Part shown: piece after piece, positions 1-6,641 of the stretch
Position numbering within the stretch: position 1 is the stretch's first letter
Layout of the letters: each line of letters starts with the position of its first letter
From: an uncultured Collinsella sp.
Lineage (GTDB): Bacteria; Actinomycetota; Coriobacteriia; Coriobacteriales; Coriobacteriaceae
Direction of reading: 5' to 3'
Assembly: GCA_958448375.1 (NCBI GenBank)
Contig: CAUDDU010000049.1
Coordinates: 1-6,976 of the forward strand
Length of the DNA: 6,976 bases
The notes under the pieces: model-generated
Seen by the model: the letters and a program-made list of their open reading frames with translations, nothing else
Database searches by the model: none
What the model was told of the DNA's origin: nothing
Position numbers and translations under genes: made by a program

Positions 1-393
1 ATGGGCGCGCTTTTTGCCCGTCTGGCCACGGTCGCGCTTTCAGCCGGAGGCGTGCTGGGGCTCGGTAACGTTGCTGCAGCGCTGGGAGACCCGCTCCTTT
101 GGGCTGCCTTTGTGCTGGTCGCGGCAACTGCCGCGGCGTCATCTGCGCTGCTCAATGTCCATGCCAAGCGTGCCAATCAGGGCTCAAACCTTGCCGCAAT
201 CGCCGCCATCGCTGTCACCGGCATCGGCTGCGCAGCGGCGTCCTGTCTTGCACACCATATGGAAATTGCCAGCCTTGCAGCCGCGGTCATCGCCAAGGCG
301 GCGGTTGCGGGAATCCTATCCTCTATAATCGTTGGGATATGCCTATATTTGCTCGGATACCAAAGAACCTATACGGAGAGTGATCTTTCGTGA
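1..393 (+). CDS. small hydrophobic membrane protein of unknown function, possibly partial at 5' end
   Basis: I do not recognise this family. The 130 residues read as four hydrophobic stretches (about 4-28, 31-52, 63-84 and 90-118) joined by short polar turns, including a basic one with Lys56 and Arg57 and a His-His turn at 85-86. A polar tail of about 12 residues follows. This suggests a four-helix inner-membrane protein or the C-terminal part of a larger one. The window begins exactly on an ATG, so neither a ribosome binding site nor an upstream extension can be judged and the true start is unknown. Its stop (391-393) overlaps the GTG start of fhaA by four bases, which implies translational coupling and membership of the same operon. 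Base composition resembles its neighbours except for a locally AT-richer 3' end. It could also be a membrane protein unrelated in function that simply precedes the cluster. Confidence 0.6.
   Translation: MGALFARLATVALSAGGVLGLGNVAAALGDPLLWAAFVLVAATAAASSALLNVHAKRANQGSNLAAIAAIAVTGIGCAAASCLAHHMEIASLAAAVIAKAAVAGILSSIIVGICLYLLGYQRTYTESDLS
324..329 (+). promoter_or_regulatory. candidate -10 element (TATAAT) inside the preceding gene
   Basis: A perfect TATAAT lies 60 bases before the fhaA start, within the AT-richer 3' end of the upstream ORF. Initiation here would give a leader of roughly 50 bases for fhaA. No good -35 box is present at 16-18 bases; the nearest TTG-like hexamer (TTGCGG, 305-310) is only 13 bases away. 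It could be an internal promoter for the fhaA operon or a chance match created by Ile codons. Position and perfection of the -10 are the only support. Confidence 0.3.
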
Positions 394-1403
394 ACTTCCT
401 GAACATCTTCGAGGACCACGTGGCCGGCATCTTCGGTGCCACCCGTGCCCCGTTCTCCTTTAAGAAGCTTGCCAAGCAGGCCGCTCGCGACATGGAGGAT
501 CAGACTCTGGTGATTAACGGCGTCAACACGGCGCCGGCACTCTATACCATCCTTATCGCCGCCGACGACGATCCCATGCTCGCCCCGTTCTACCCCGAGC
601 TTTCGCGCGAGGTCCGCGAGTTCGTGAAGGCGCAGGCCGAAAAGCGCCGCTATGTCTTTGTCGGCGAGCCCCTCGTGCGCTTTATGATCGATCCACAGCT
701 GCGCGCCGGCAAGTTCTCGGTCTTTGCCGAGAACGTCGATGCCCCCACGCTCGGCCGCCTGTACGAAGAAGAGCGCGCCTATCAGAACGGCCTGGGCCAG
801 AACAACTCCGCGGCAAGCCGTGCCGCCAGCGCCCCGCGCGCCGGCCAGCAGCAGTTTGCCGCCCCGCAGCAGCAGCGCCCCGCCGCCATGCCCCAGCAGC
901 AGCCGACGCCTCGCGCCGCCGCTCCCGACCCGCTTGCCGTGGCAGACCCCTTCGCGCCTAGCGTCCCCGACCCCGCCGCCGCACCCATCCCAGTGCCGCA
1001 GACCGTCTCGCGCGACGCGCTTGCCGGCATGGGCGGAGCCGCCGCGACCGGTGCCGCCGTGGGCCTAGGCGCCGCAGCCGGCATCGCCTCCAACATGGCG
1101 AGCACTCGCGCCCCGCAGCGCCCGCTCGCCCAGCTCGTCGACGTCGTGAGCGGCGAGAGCCATAGCATCACCTCCGCACAGGTGACCATCGGTCGCGAGC
1201 GCTCAGTTTCCGACATTGCCCTGCGCGACCCCAACGTGTCGCGCCGCCACGCCCAGCTCACCTTTACGGGCTCGGATTGGTCGATCGAGGACCTCAATTC
1301 CACCAACGGCACGCTCGTCAACAACCGCCGCATTACGCGCTGCCCGCTGCGCAACGGCGATCTGCTGACGTTTGGCCTGAGTACCTTTGAATTTAGGGGA
1401 TAG
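390..1403 (+). CDS. fhaA: FhaA-type protein: N-terminal DUF3662 domain, flexible linker, C-terminal FHA domain
   Basis: Cytoplasmic phosphothreonine-reading adaptor of the PknB signalling network. In mycobacteria, FhaA binds the phosphorylated pseudokinase domain of MviN (MurJ) and affects peptidoglycan synthesis. Residues 1 to about 130 match the FhaA N-terminal domain (start NFLNIFEDHVAGIFG, then the segment YVFVGEPLVRFMID). Residues about 131-245 are a low-complexity linker with three QQQ blocks and a Gly/Ala-rich stretch. Residues about 246-337 form the FHA domain, with Gly268-Arg269, Ser284-x-x-His287 and the motif NSTNG (303-307), all the signature phosphothreonine-binding residues. The GTG start at 390 is chosen because GGAGAG (375-380) precedes it by 9 bases and because it overlaps the upstream stop (GTGA). 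At 337 residues it is shorter than mycobacterial FhaA owing to a shorter linker. No transmembrane helix is certain. Family and architecture are secure; the MviN partner is inferred from homologues. Confidence 0.94.
   Translation: MNFLNIFEDHVAGIFGATRAPFSFKKLAKQAARDMEDQTLVINGVNTAPALYTILIAADDDPMLAPFYPELSREVREFVKAQAEKRRYVFVGEPLVRFMIDPQLRAGKFSVFAENVDAPTLGRLYEEERAYQNGLGQNNSAASRAASAPRAGQQQFAAPQQQRPAAMPQQQPTPRAAAPDPLAVADPFAPSVPDPAAAPIPVPQTVSRDALAGMGGAAATGAAVGLGAAAGIASNMASTRAPQRPLAQLVDVVSGESHSITSAQVTIGRERSVSDIALRDPNVSRRHAQLTFTGSDWSIEDLNSTNGTLVNNRRITRCPLRNGDLLTFGLSTFEFRG
846..902 (+). repeat. three (CAG)3 blocks encoding QQQ in the FhaA linker
   Basis: CAGCAGCAG occurs in frame at 846-854, 867-875 and 894-902, encoding QQQ at residues 153-155, 160-162 and 169-171, each set among Pro and Ala. 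It reads as disordered linker sequence. Short triplet runs can vary in copy number between strains, but three units per block is too short to claim slippage. Confidence 0.7.
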
Positions 1404-1409
1404 TCGCTT

Positions 1410-1826
1410 ATGAACATCGATATCGTCCTTTTTGCAGGCCGCATCGTCCTGGTCGCCCTGCTCTATATCTTTCTGTTCGCCGTCATGAAGACCGGCGTGG
1501 GACTTGTGCGTGGACAGCGCCGCGACTCGGCTATCTGGACGATCGATGTGGACAAGGGTCCGCGCGGTATCCGCGGCATCCACGTAGACATGCTCGGCCC
1601 CGTCATCGTCGGTCGCTCGCCATCTTCGGACATCTGCATCAACGAACCGTTCGTTTCAGCCTCGCACGCGCGCTTTTCGCTGCAGGGCCCGGCGCTCATC
1701 ATCGAGGACCTCAACTCACTTAACGGCACGCTCGTCAACGGCCGCCAACTCGTGGAGCCCGCGACGCTGCGTGAGGGCGACGAAGTCCAGATTGGCGACG
1801 TGGTCATGAAGGTGAACCGTCGATGA
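1410..1826 (+). CDS. fhaB: FhaB/FipA-type membrane-anchored FHA protein
   Basis: Small phosphothreonine-binding adaptor at the cytoplasmic face of the membrane. The mycobacterial homologue (FhaB, FipA) is a PknA/PknB substrate that links to the division proteins FtsZ and FtsQ. Residues about 4-26 form one hydrophobic anchor, followed by a basic patch (RGQRR, 34-38) that suits a cytoplasmic C-terminus. The FHA domain spans about 55-138, with Gly68-Arg69, Ser83-x-x-His86 and Asn102 to Gly106. The usual STNG is SLNG here (103-106), so the Thr is replaced by Leu while the Asn and Gly are kept. Length (138) is close to the mycobacterial protein. The ATG at 1410 has AGGGGA (1395-1400) 9 bases upstream, and only six bases separate it from fhaA. 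The FHA fold and position in the cluster make the identity firm; the division partners are inferred. Confidence 0.93.
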   Translation: MNIDIVLFAGRIVLVALLYIFLFAVMKTGVGLVRGQRRDSAIWTIDVDKGPRGIRGIHVDMLGPVIVGRSPSSDICINEPFVSASHARFSLQGPALIIEDLNSLNGTLVNGRQLVEPATLREGDEVQIGDVVMKVNRR

Positions 1827-3622
1827 TCGACGAGGAGAACAAGTCCGCAACTATGACCGAGGCACCGGCTGCCGCCGTAGCTGCACCGGCCCACGCCGCT
1901 CCGGCGGGCTCCGCACCCGTGGAGCCCGAGGACACCGTGTTCTCCCTGCCTCTTTCGCATGTAACGCATGATATTTCGGATCTCGCCGATAACGAGGACG
2001 AAGAGGATGCCGTAGCGGCGCCCATCGGCGCACATGCTGCGGAACAGCCCACAGCGCCCGAAGCAACCCCGGCGCCGGCTCACTTTGCAGAGCCCGTCGC
2101 CGCGGCAATCAACGAGAGCGCTGCGGTGTTTGCGGCACCCGAGCCCGCCGCGCCGGCGTTTCCCATAGCCCCGGCATCCGAGGTTGCGCCCGCGTCTACG
2201 CCGGCGCCCGAGCCTATAGACGTCAGCCCGCAAGACGACGAGTCGACCGCCCGCGTGTCCGAGGAGCCCGACTCCCCGGACACCGACAATTCCGAATCAA
2301 ACGCCGAGACCGACACCGTCTCTCCCGGTGACACCGCCGAGATCGACGTTGCTGCCGTTGAGGCCAAGCTCAAAGACCCCGGCTCGACCATGAGCTTTGA
2401 GCCCCTGACCGAGGAGCGCATCGAGACCGACTCGACCTATGATGCCGGTACCACCACGCAACTCATGTGGGGCGCCCGCTCCGACGTTGGCTGTGTGCGC
2501 CCGCACAATGAGGATTCCTACCTGGTGCAGTCGCCGCTCTTTTGCGTATGCGACGGCATGGGTGGTCACGCCGCCGGCGAGGTAGCCTCTTCTATCGCTG
2601 TCGAGACTATAGCCAAGACGGCCCCACAGTCCGCCGACGCAGCACGCCTGGCCGCAGCCGTCGAGGCAGCCAACGCCGCCGTAATCGAGGCGGCCCTGAA
2701 CGGCCTGGGCAAGCCCGGCATGGGCTGCACAGCCACCTGCGCCTATATCGAAAACGATACGCTCGCCATCGCCCACGTGGGCGACTCGCGCGCCTACCTG
2801 CTCCACGAGGGCACGCTCATCCGCGTGACCCGCGACCACTCCTACGTGGAGGAGCTCGTGGACGCCGGCGAGATCACGGCAGACGAGGCTCGCGTCCACC
2901 CCAACCGTTCGGTCATCACCCGCGCACTGGGCTCGGACCCCGCCATGTATGCCGACCACTTCACTCTGCATATCGAGGAAGGCGACCGCCTGATCCTGTG
3001 CTCCGACGGCCTTTCGAGCATGATTCCCGATAGCGATATCGAGAACATCGCCACGCAGTCCTCAACCGCGCAAATCTGCGTCGACAACCTAGTGGACGCG
3101 GCGCTTGCCGCCGGCGGCCACGACAACGTGACCGTAGTAGTCGTTGACCTGGTTGACGATGGCGTCATGCGCGAGGCGCAACGCGTGCGTCGCCGCAACG
3201 TTACTATCGCCGCCATCCTGGCCCTCGTCTTTGTGCTGGCAGCTGGCATCTGGGCCTACACGGGTGTCACCGGCTCGTACTACCTGGGTACCTACCAGGG
3301 CAATGTCGCCGTCTGGCGCGGCCTGCCCGGCAAGCCACTCGGACTCAAGCTCCACTGGCTCGAAAGCGAAACCAGCATCAAGCTGTCCGACCTGCCCGAA
3401 GACACGCAAAACCGCCTCAAGGCGGGCATTCCGCAAACAAGTGTCGACGATGCGCAGGACACGATATCCAAGTACCGCCACCAGATCGACGAGGAGCAGA
3501 CCCGCCAGGTGATCGACGCGCAAACGATTCGCGACAACACCAATCAGGGATCGACCTCCGAATCAGATTCCGAGAAAACCGCCGAACAGTCCGCCGAGGC
3601 CGAAGCCTCCGATAAGAATTAG
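1823..3622 (+). CDS. pstP: PstP-type PP2C Ser/Thr protein phosphatase with long acidic N-terminal extension
   Basis: Metal-dependent phosphatase that reverses PknA/PknB phosphorylation of wall and division proteins. The order is: residues 1 to about 212, an Ala/Pro/Glu/Asp-rich, probably disordered extension; about 216-446, the PP2C domain; a basic stop-transfer patch (RVRRR, 454-458); a transmembrane helix at about 460-480; and an exported domain at about 484-560 with a Ser/Glu-rich tail. The catalytic motifs are intact: Arg226 and Asp231 in VRPHNEDS, Asp244-Gly245 in CDGMGG, Asp321 in GDSR, RDHS at 337-340, Asp395 in SDG and Asp434 in GGHDNVTV. The exported part resembles the mycobacterial PstP ectodomain (SYYLGTYQGNVAVWRG, then KAGIP). 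The start at 1823 has AAGGTG 8 bases upstream and forms an ATGA overlap with fhaB. Met190 and Met215 lack a plausible ribosome binding site, so I keep the long form. Typical PstP begins almost directly at the catalytic domain, so the extension is the odd part. Confidence 0.94.
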   Translation: MIDEENKSATMTEAPAAAVAAPAHAAPAGSAPVEPEDTVFSLPLSHVTHDISDLADNEDEEDAVAAPIGAHAAEQPTAPEATPAPAHFAEPVAAAINESAAVFAAPEPAAPAFPIAPASEVAPASTPAPEPIDVSPQDDESTARVSEEPDSPDTDNSESNAETDTVSPGDTAEIDVAAVEAKLKDPGSTMSFEPLTEERIETDSTYDAGTTTQLMWGARSDVGCVRPHNEDSYLVQSPLFCVCDGMGGHAAGEVASSIAVETIAKTAPQSADAARLAAAVEAANAAVIEAALNGLGKPGMGCTATCAYIENDTLAIAHVGDSRAYLLHEGTLIRVTRDHSYVEELVDAGEITADEARVHPNRSVITRALGSDPAMYADHFTLHIEEGDRLILCSDGLSSMIPDSDIENIATQSSTAQICVDNLVDAALAAGGHDNVTVVVVDLVDDGVMREAQRVRRRNVTIAAILALVFVLAAGIWAYTGVTGSYYLGTYQGNVAVWRGLPGKPLGLKLHWLESETSIKLSDLPEDTQNRLKAGIPQTSVDDAQDTISKYRHQIDEEQTRQVIDAQTIRDNTNQGSTSESDSEKTAEQSAEAEASDKN

Positions 3623-3630
3623 AAAGGGAG
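3623..3630 (+). promoter_or_regulatory. ribosome binding site that sets the rodA-pbpA start at 3639
   Basis: AAAGGGAG sits 8 bases before the ATG at 3639. A GTG at 3630 in the same frame would add three residues, but it overlaps this Shine-Dalgarno sequence and so could not use it. The ATG start also gives MSRRNTELLLL, which matches the RRNxELLLL opening of actinobacterial RodA. Confidence 0.85.
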
Positions 3631-3638
3631 TGCCGCTT

Positions 3639-6509
3639 ATGAGTCGCCGCAACACCGAGCTGCTCTTGCTCATCGCCTCGGCGTTCCCCGTCATCCTGCT
3701 GTATGCGATGTACGTCCTCACCGCGGGCGCTGCCATCTCCTTTGAGACGCTCGCCGTACCGATCGGCCTCTTTGCCGCCTTTGCCGCGGCCCACATTGCC
3801 GTGCGCATCTTGGCGCCCGGTGCCGACCCCGCCATCCTGCCCATCGTATTTATACTTTCGGGCATCGGCATCACGTTCGTGACGCGTCTCGCCCCCGCTC
3901 TCGCCATCTCACAGCTCATCATCCTGTTTGTCTCGGTGGCGCTCATGGTGGGAACGCTCGCACTAGTCAAAAACCTCGACGTGGTCATGCGCTACAAGTA
4001 CACCTTTGGCATCATCGGCATCATTCTGCTGATGCTGCCTATCTTTATCGGCACCACGATCTCGGGCTCCAAGCTGTGGATTCGCATCGCGGGCTTTACC
4101 ATCCAGCCTGGCGAGTTCGCCAAGGTCTTTATCGTGCTGTTCCTGGCCGGGTACCTGGCCGAGAACCGCGAGCTACTCTCCATCTCCAACCGCAAGATCC
4201 TGGGCTTTAAGATCCCTCGCCTGCGACTGCTGCTGCCGCTGTTTGCCGTGTGGGGTGTGTGCCTGCTCGTCGTCGTCTTCGAACGCGACTTGGGTTCGGC
4301 CGTGCTGTTCTACACCATCTTCTTGCTGATGCTCTACGTTGCCACGGGGCGCTTTTCGTATGTCGTTATCGGCCTTGCGCTCTTAGCCGTTGGAGCCGTG
4401 GGCGCCTACAAGTTCCTGTCGCACGTTCAGGTGCGTTTCCAGGTTTGGGTCGATCCGTTTAAGGACGCCCAGGGCCAGGGCTACCAGATCGTCCAGTCGC
4501 TCTTCTCGCTTGCCGACGGCGGTCTGGTCGGCGTTGGCATCGGCAACGGCATGGCCAACAACATCCCTGTCGTCGAGTCCGACTTTATCTTCTCGGCTAT
4601 CGGCGAGGAGATGGGCCTTTTGGGCGGCGGCGCCGTGCTCATCCTGTTTATGCTCTTTGCCGTGCGTGGCCTGACCACAGCTGCCCGCGCAAAGTCCGAC
4701 CTTGCCGCCTTTAGCGCCACCGGTCTTACGGCAGCCATCAGCTTCCAGGCCTTCTTGATCGTTGGCGGCGTAACCCGCCTGATCCCGCTGACCGGCGTCA
4801 CCCTGCCCTTTATGAGCCAGGGCGGCTCCTCGCTGCTGGCAAGCTTTATCATCGTCGCACTCCTGCTACGTGCCGGTGACGAGGCGACCGGACGCGAGGC
4901 CGAGCTTACCGGCACCGGCACCATGGCCGCCATCACCGATGATCAGGTCGCATCTGCCGCCGCCCCGACGGGCTCGCGCTTTGCCACCTCGTCTTCCTAC
5001 GGCAGCGGCAGCCATTCCGTCGGCTCGCGCATGCGCCGTCGCCTGCTCGACACGCCTGAATCCGGTGTGCTCGGTCGCGTGGCGCTCGCCAACCGTCTAA
5101 CCCGTGCGGTGCTCGCCTTTACGGCGCTGTTCGCCATCCTTATCGGCAACCTCACCTATGTCCAGGTCATTAAGGCCAAGGACTATCAGGACATGCCGAC
5201 CAACAACCACACCATCGCCCGCTCCAAGTACATCCAGCGCGGCTCCATCATCACGTCCGACGGCGTGACGCTGGCCGAGTCGCTGCAGCAGGAGGACGGC
5301 ACCTACGTACGCTCCTACCCCAACGGTAACCTGGCAGCGCACGTGGTTGGCTACGTGAGCCAGCAGTATGGCACCACCGCCATCGAGAGCGTCATGAACG
5401 ACACGCTCACCGGTTCTAAGGACTACTCTAGCTGGAACAACGCCATCGCGTCGCTCGCGGGCCAGACCCAGCCGGGCAACACCGCCAAGCTCACCATCGA
5501 CTCGCGCATCCAGACGGCTGCTGAGCAGGCGCTCAAGGGCTTTAAGGGCGCTGTAGTGGTCATCGACCCGCGTACCGGCGCGGTGCTCGCATGTGCCAGC
5601 TCGCCCACCTACGACAACACCAACATCGATGCCCTGCTGCAGACGGGCGGCGGCGAGGACGGCTCCATGTACAATCGCGCCATGGACGCGCTGTACACGC
5701 CGGGCTCAACGTTTAAGGTCGTTACGCTTTCCGCGGCACTCGAGACCGGTACCGCCAGCCTTACCAGCACCTACCAGGCGCCCGGCTCCATGGACATCGG
5801 CAACGCACCGGTCACCAACTATGCCAACGAGAGCTACGGCACCATCAGCCTGCAGCAGGCCTTTGCCGTGTCCTCCAACGTCGTCTTTGGCCAGGTGGCA
5901 AACGAAGTTGGCGCAAACACGCTCGTACAGTTTGCCAACGCCTTTGGCTACGGCCAAAAGCTCGGCCAGGACCTGACCTCCGCGGCCTCCATCATGGCCG
6001 ACCCGTCGCTCATGACCGAGTGGGAGACCGCCTGGGCCGGCGCCGGCCAGCCTGTCGGCATGGACCACACGCCCGGCCCGCAGACCACCGTCATGCAAAA
6101 CGCCGTGATTGCCGCCGCCATCGCCAACAGTGGCGTGGTCATGGACCCGTACTTTGTAGCCCAGGTACTTGCCCCGGACGGAACCGTGGTCAAGACCACG
6201 CAGTCCCGCTCGCTGGGGCAGGCCGTCAGCTCCGCCACGGCCGACCAGGTCAAGCAGGCCATGCTTGCCGTCGTCCAGTCCGGCACCGGCACCGATGCCC
6301 AGATCCCCGGCGTCAAGGTCGCCGGCAAGACCGGCTCGGCCGAGACCGGCGGCACCAACGTCAACTCTATGTTCGTTGGCTTTGCACCTTACGATTCACC
6401 CACGGTCGCCATCTCGGTGGCCTTGGAGGATTTCGACAAGCATGACGTCAAGGCCGCCAAGATCGCCGGTATCGTCCTGACCGCGGCGCTTGCCGCACAG
6501 GGAGCGTGA
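3639..6509 (+). CDS. rodA-pbpA: fused RodA (SEDS glycosyltransferase) and PbpA (class B penicillin-binding transpeptidase)
   Basis: One 956-residue polypeptide that should both polymerise lipid II and crosslink the new glycan. Residues 1 to about 412 are an FtsW/RodA/SpoVE protein with about 12 hydrophobic segments, as in actinobacterial RodA. It carries the GxKLWIRIAGF-QPGEFAK block (about 143-162), ERDLGS (215-220), the extracellular loop DPFKDAQGQGYQ with Asp276 near the expected catalytic site, ESDFIFSAIGEE (313-324) and PFMSQGGSS (390-398). Residues about 413-485 are a Ser/Thr/Gly-rich linker. From about 489-510 there is one transmembrane helix, then RGSIITSDG (534-542) and a transpeptidase domain with STFK (Ser690, Lys693), SSN (745-747) and KTG (897-899). 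All active-site motifs are intact. An even helix count puts the SEDS C-terminus in the cytoplasm, where the PBP N-terminus belongs, so the fusion is topologically consistent. In mycobacteria these are two genes. FtsW-type function is possible, but the neighbours and sequence favour RodA. Confidence 0.95.
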   Translation: MSRRNTELLLLIASAFPVILLYAMYVLTAGAAISFETLAVPIGLFAAFAAAHIAVRILAPGADPAILPIVFILSGIGITFVTRLAPALAISQLIILFVSVALMVGTLALVKNLDVVMRYKYTFGIIGIILLMLPIFIGTTISGSKLWIRIAGFTIQPGEFAKVFIVLFLAGYLAENRELLSISNRKILGFKIPRLRLLLPLFAVWGVCLLVVVFERDLGSAVLFYTIFLLMLYVATGRFSYVVIGLALLAVGAVGAYKFLSHVQVRFQVWVDPFKDAQGQGYQIVQSLFSLADGGLVGVGIGNGMANNIPVVESDFIFSAIGEEMGLLGGGAVLILFMLFAVRGLTTAARAKSDLAAFSATGLTAAISFQAFLIVGGVTRLIPLTGVTLPFMSQGGSSLLASFIIVALLLRAGDEATGREAELTGTGTMAAITDDQVASAAAPTGSRFATSSSYGSGSHSVGSRMRRRLLDTPESGVLGRVALANRLTRAVLAFTALFAILIGNLTYVQVIKAKDYQDMPTNNHTIARSKYIQRGSIITSDGVTLAESLQQEDGTYVRSYPNGNLAAHVVGYVSQQYGTTAIESVMNDTLTGSKDYSSWNNAIASLAGQTQPGNTAKLTIDSRIQTAAEQALKGFKGAVVVIDPRTGAVLACASSPTYDNTNIDALLQTGGGEDGSMYNRAMDALYTPGSTFKVVTLSAALETGTASLTSTYQAPGSMDIGNAPVTNYANESYGTISLQQAFAVSSNVVFGQVANEVGANTLVQFANAFGYGQKLGQDLTSAASIMADPSLMTEWETAWAGAGQPVGMDHTPGPQTTVMQNAVIAAAIANSGVVMDPYFVAQVLAPDGTVVKTTQSRSLGQAVSSATADQVKQAMLAVVQSGTGTDAQIPGVKVAGKTGSAETGGTNVNSMFVGFAPYDSPTVAISVALEDFDKHDVKAAKIAGIVLTAALAAQGA

Positions 6510-6559
6510 TGCCCATGATCGAATCGGACACCCGAGGCGCGCCGCGGCCGAAGAGTTAG
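6509..6559 (+). other. possible 16-codon ORF overlapping the end of rodA-pbpA
   Basis: An ATG at 6509 overlaps the fusion gene's TGA (TGATG) and reads MPMIESDTRGAPRPKS to a TAG at 6557-6559. AGGGAG (6499-6504) lies 4 bases before this ATG and 10 before a second in-frame ATG at 6515, so ribosomes finishing the fusion gene could restart. I recognise no similarity. Sixteen codons is within chance expectation, so it may be nothing. Confidence 0.2.
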
Positions 6560-6571
6560 CGGCAACGCGCC
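6536..6571 (+). other. GC-rich inverted repeat (hairpin) before the kinase gene
   Basis: GGCGCGCCGC (6536-6545) can pair with GCGG (6559-6562) and CGCGCC (6566-6571), giving a 10-base-pair stem with a three-base bulge (CAA) on the 3' side and a 13-base loop. No T-run follows, so it is not a standard intrinsic terminator. It could be an mRNA processing or pausing structure, or a chance product of high GC content. Confidence 0.4.
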
Positions 6572-6641
6572 ACACGGCCCCAGCGGCCACATCGTAGGTA
6601 CTACACACATCGTTGAGCGAATAGTTATGTTAGGAGCAGGA

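Noticed and set aside
846..902. CAG blocks as a CRISPR or phase-variable repeat
   Set aside because: They are in-frame Gln codons in a disordered linker, only three units each, with no spacer-repeat structure.
782..3249. Several long open frames on the minus strand opposite fhaA, fhaB and pstP (for example 782-1444, 1463-2233, 2297-2971)
   Set aside because: They lie antisense to genes with clear domain motifs, and their sequences are low-complexity Arg/Gly/Ala-rich with no recognisable domain. High GC content makes stop codons rare in these frames.
3630..3638. GTG start for rodA-pbpA, three codons upstream of the ATG
   Set aside because: The GTG overlaps the AAAGGGAG ribosome binding site, which is correctly spaced only for the ATG at 3639.
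4923..5035. Separate start for the PBP half at internal ATGs (4923, 5030)
   Set aside because: No Shine-Dalgarno sequence precedes either ATG, and the frame is open from the SEDS half, so a fusion is the simpler reading.
6536..6590. Intrinsic terminator after rodA-pbpA
   Set aside because: The GC hairpin at 6536-6571 and a smaller GGCC/GGCC stem (6576-6588) lack a following T-run.
6613..6631. Promoter for the kinase gene (TTGAGC and TATGTT)
   Set aside because: The two hexamers are only 7 bases apart and the -10-like box would place initiation almost at the start codon.
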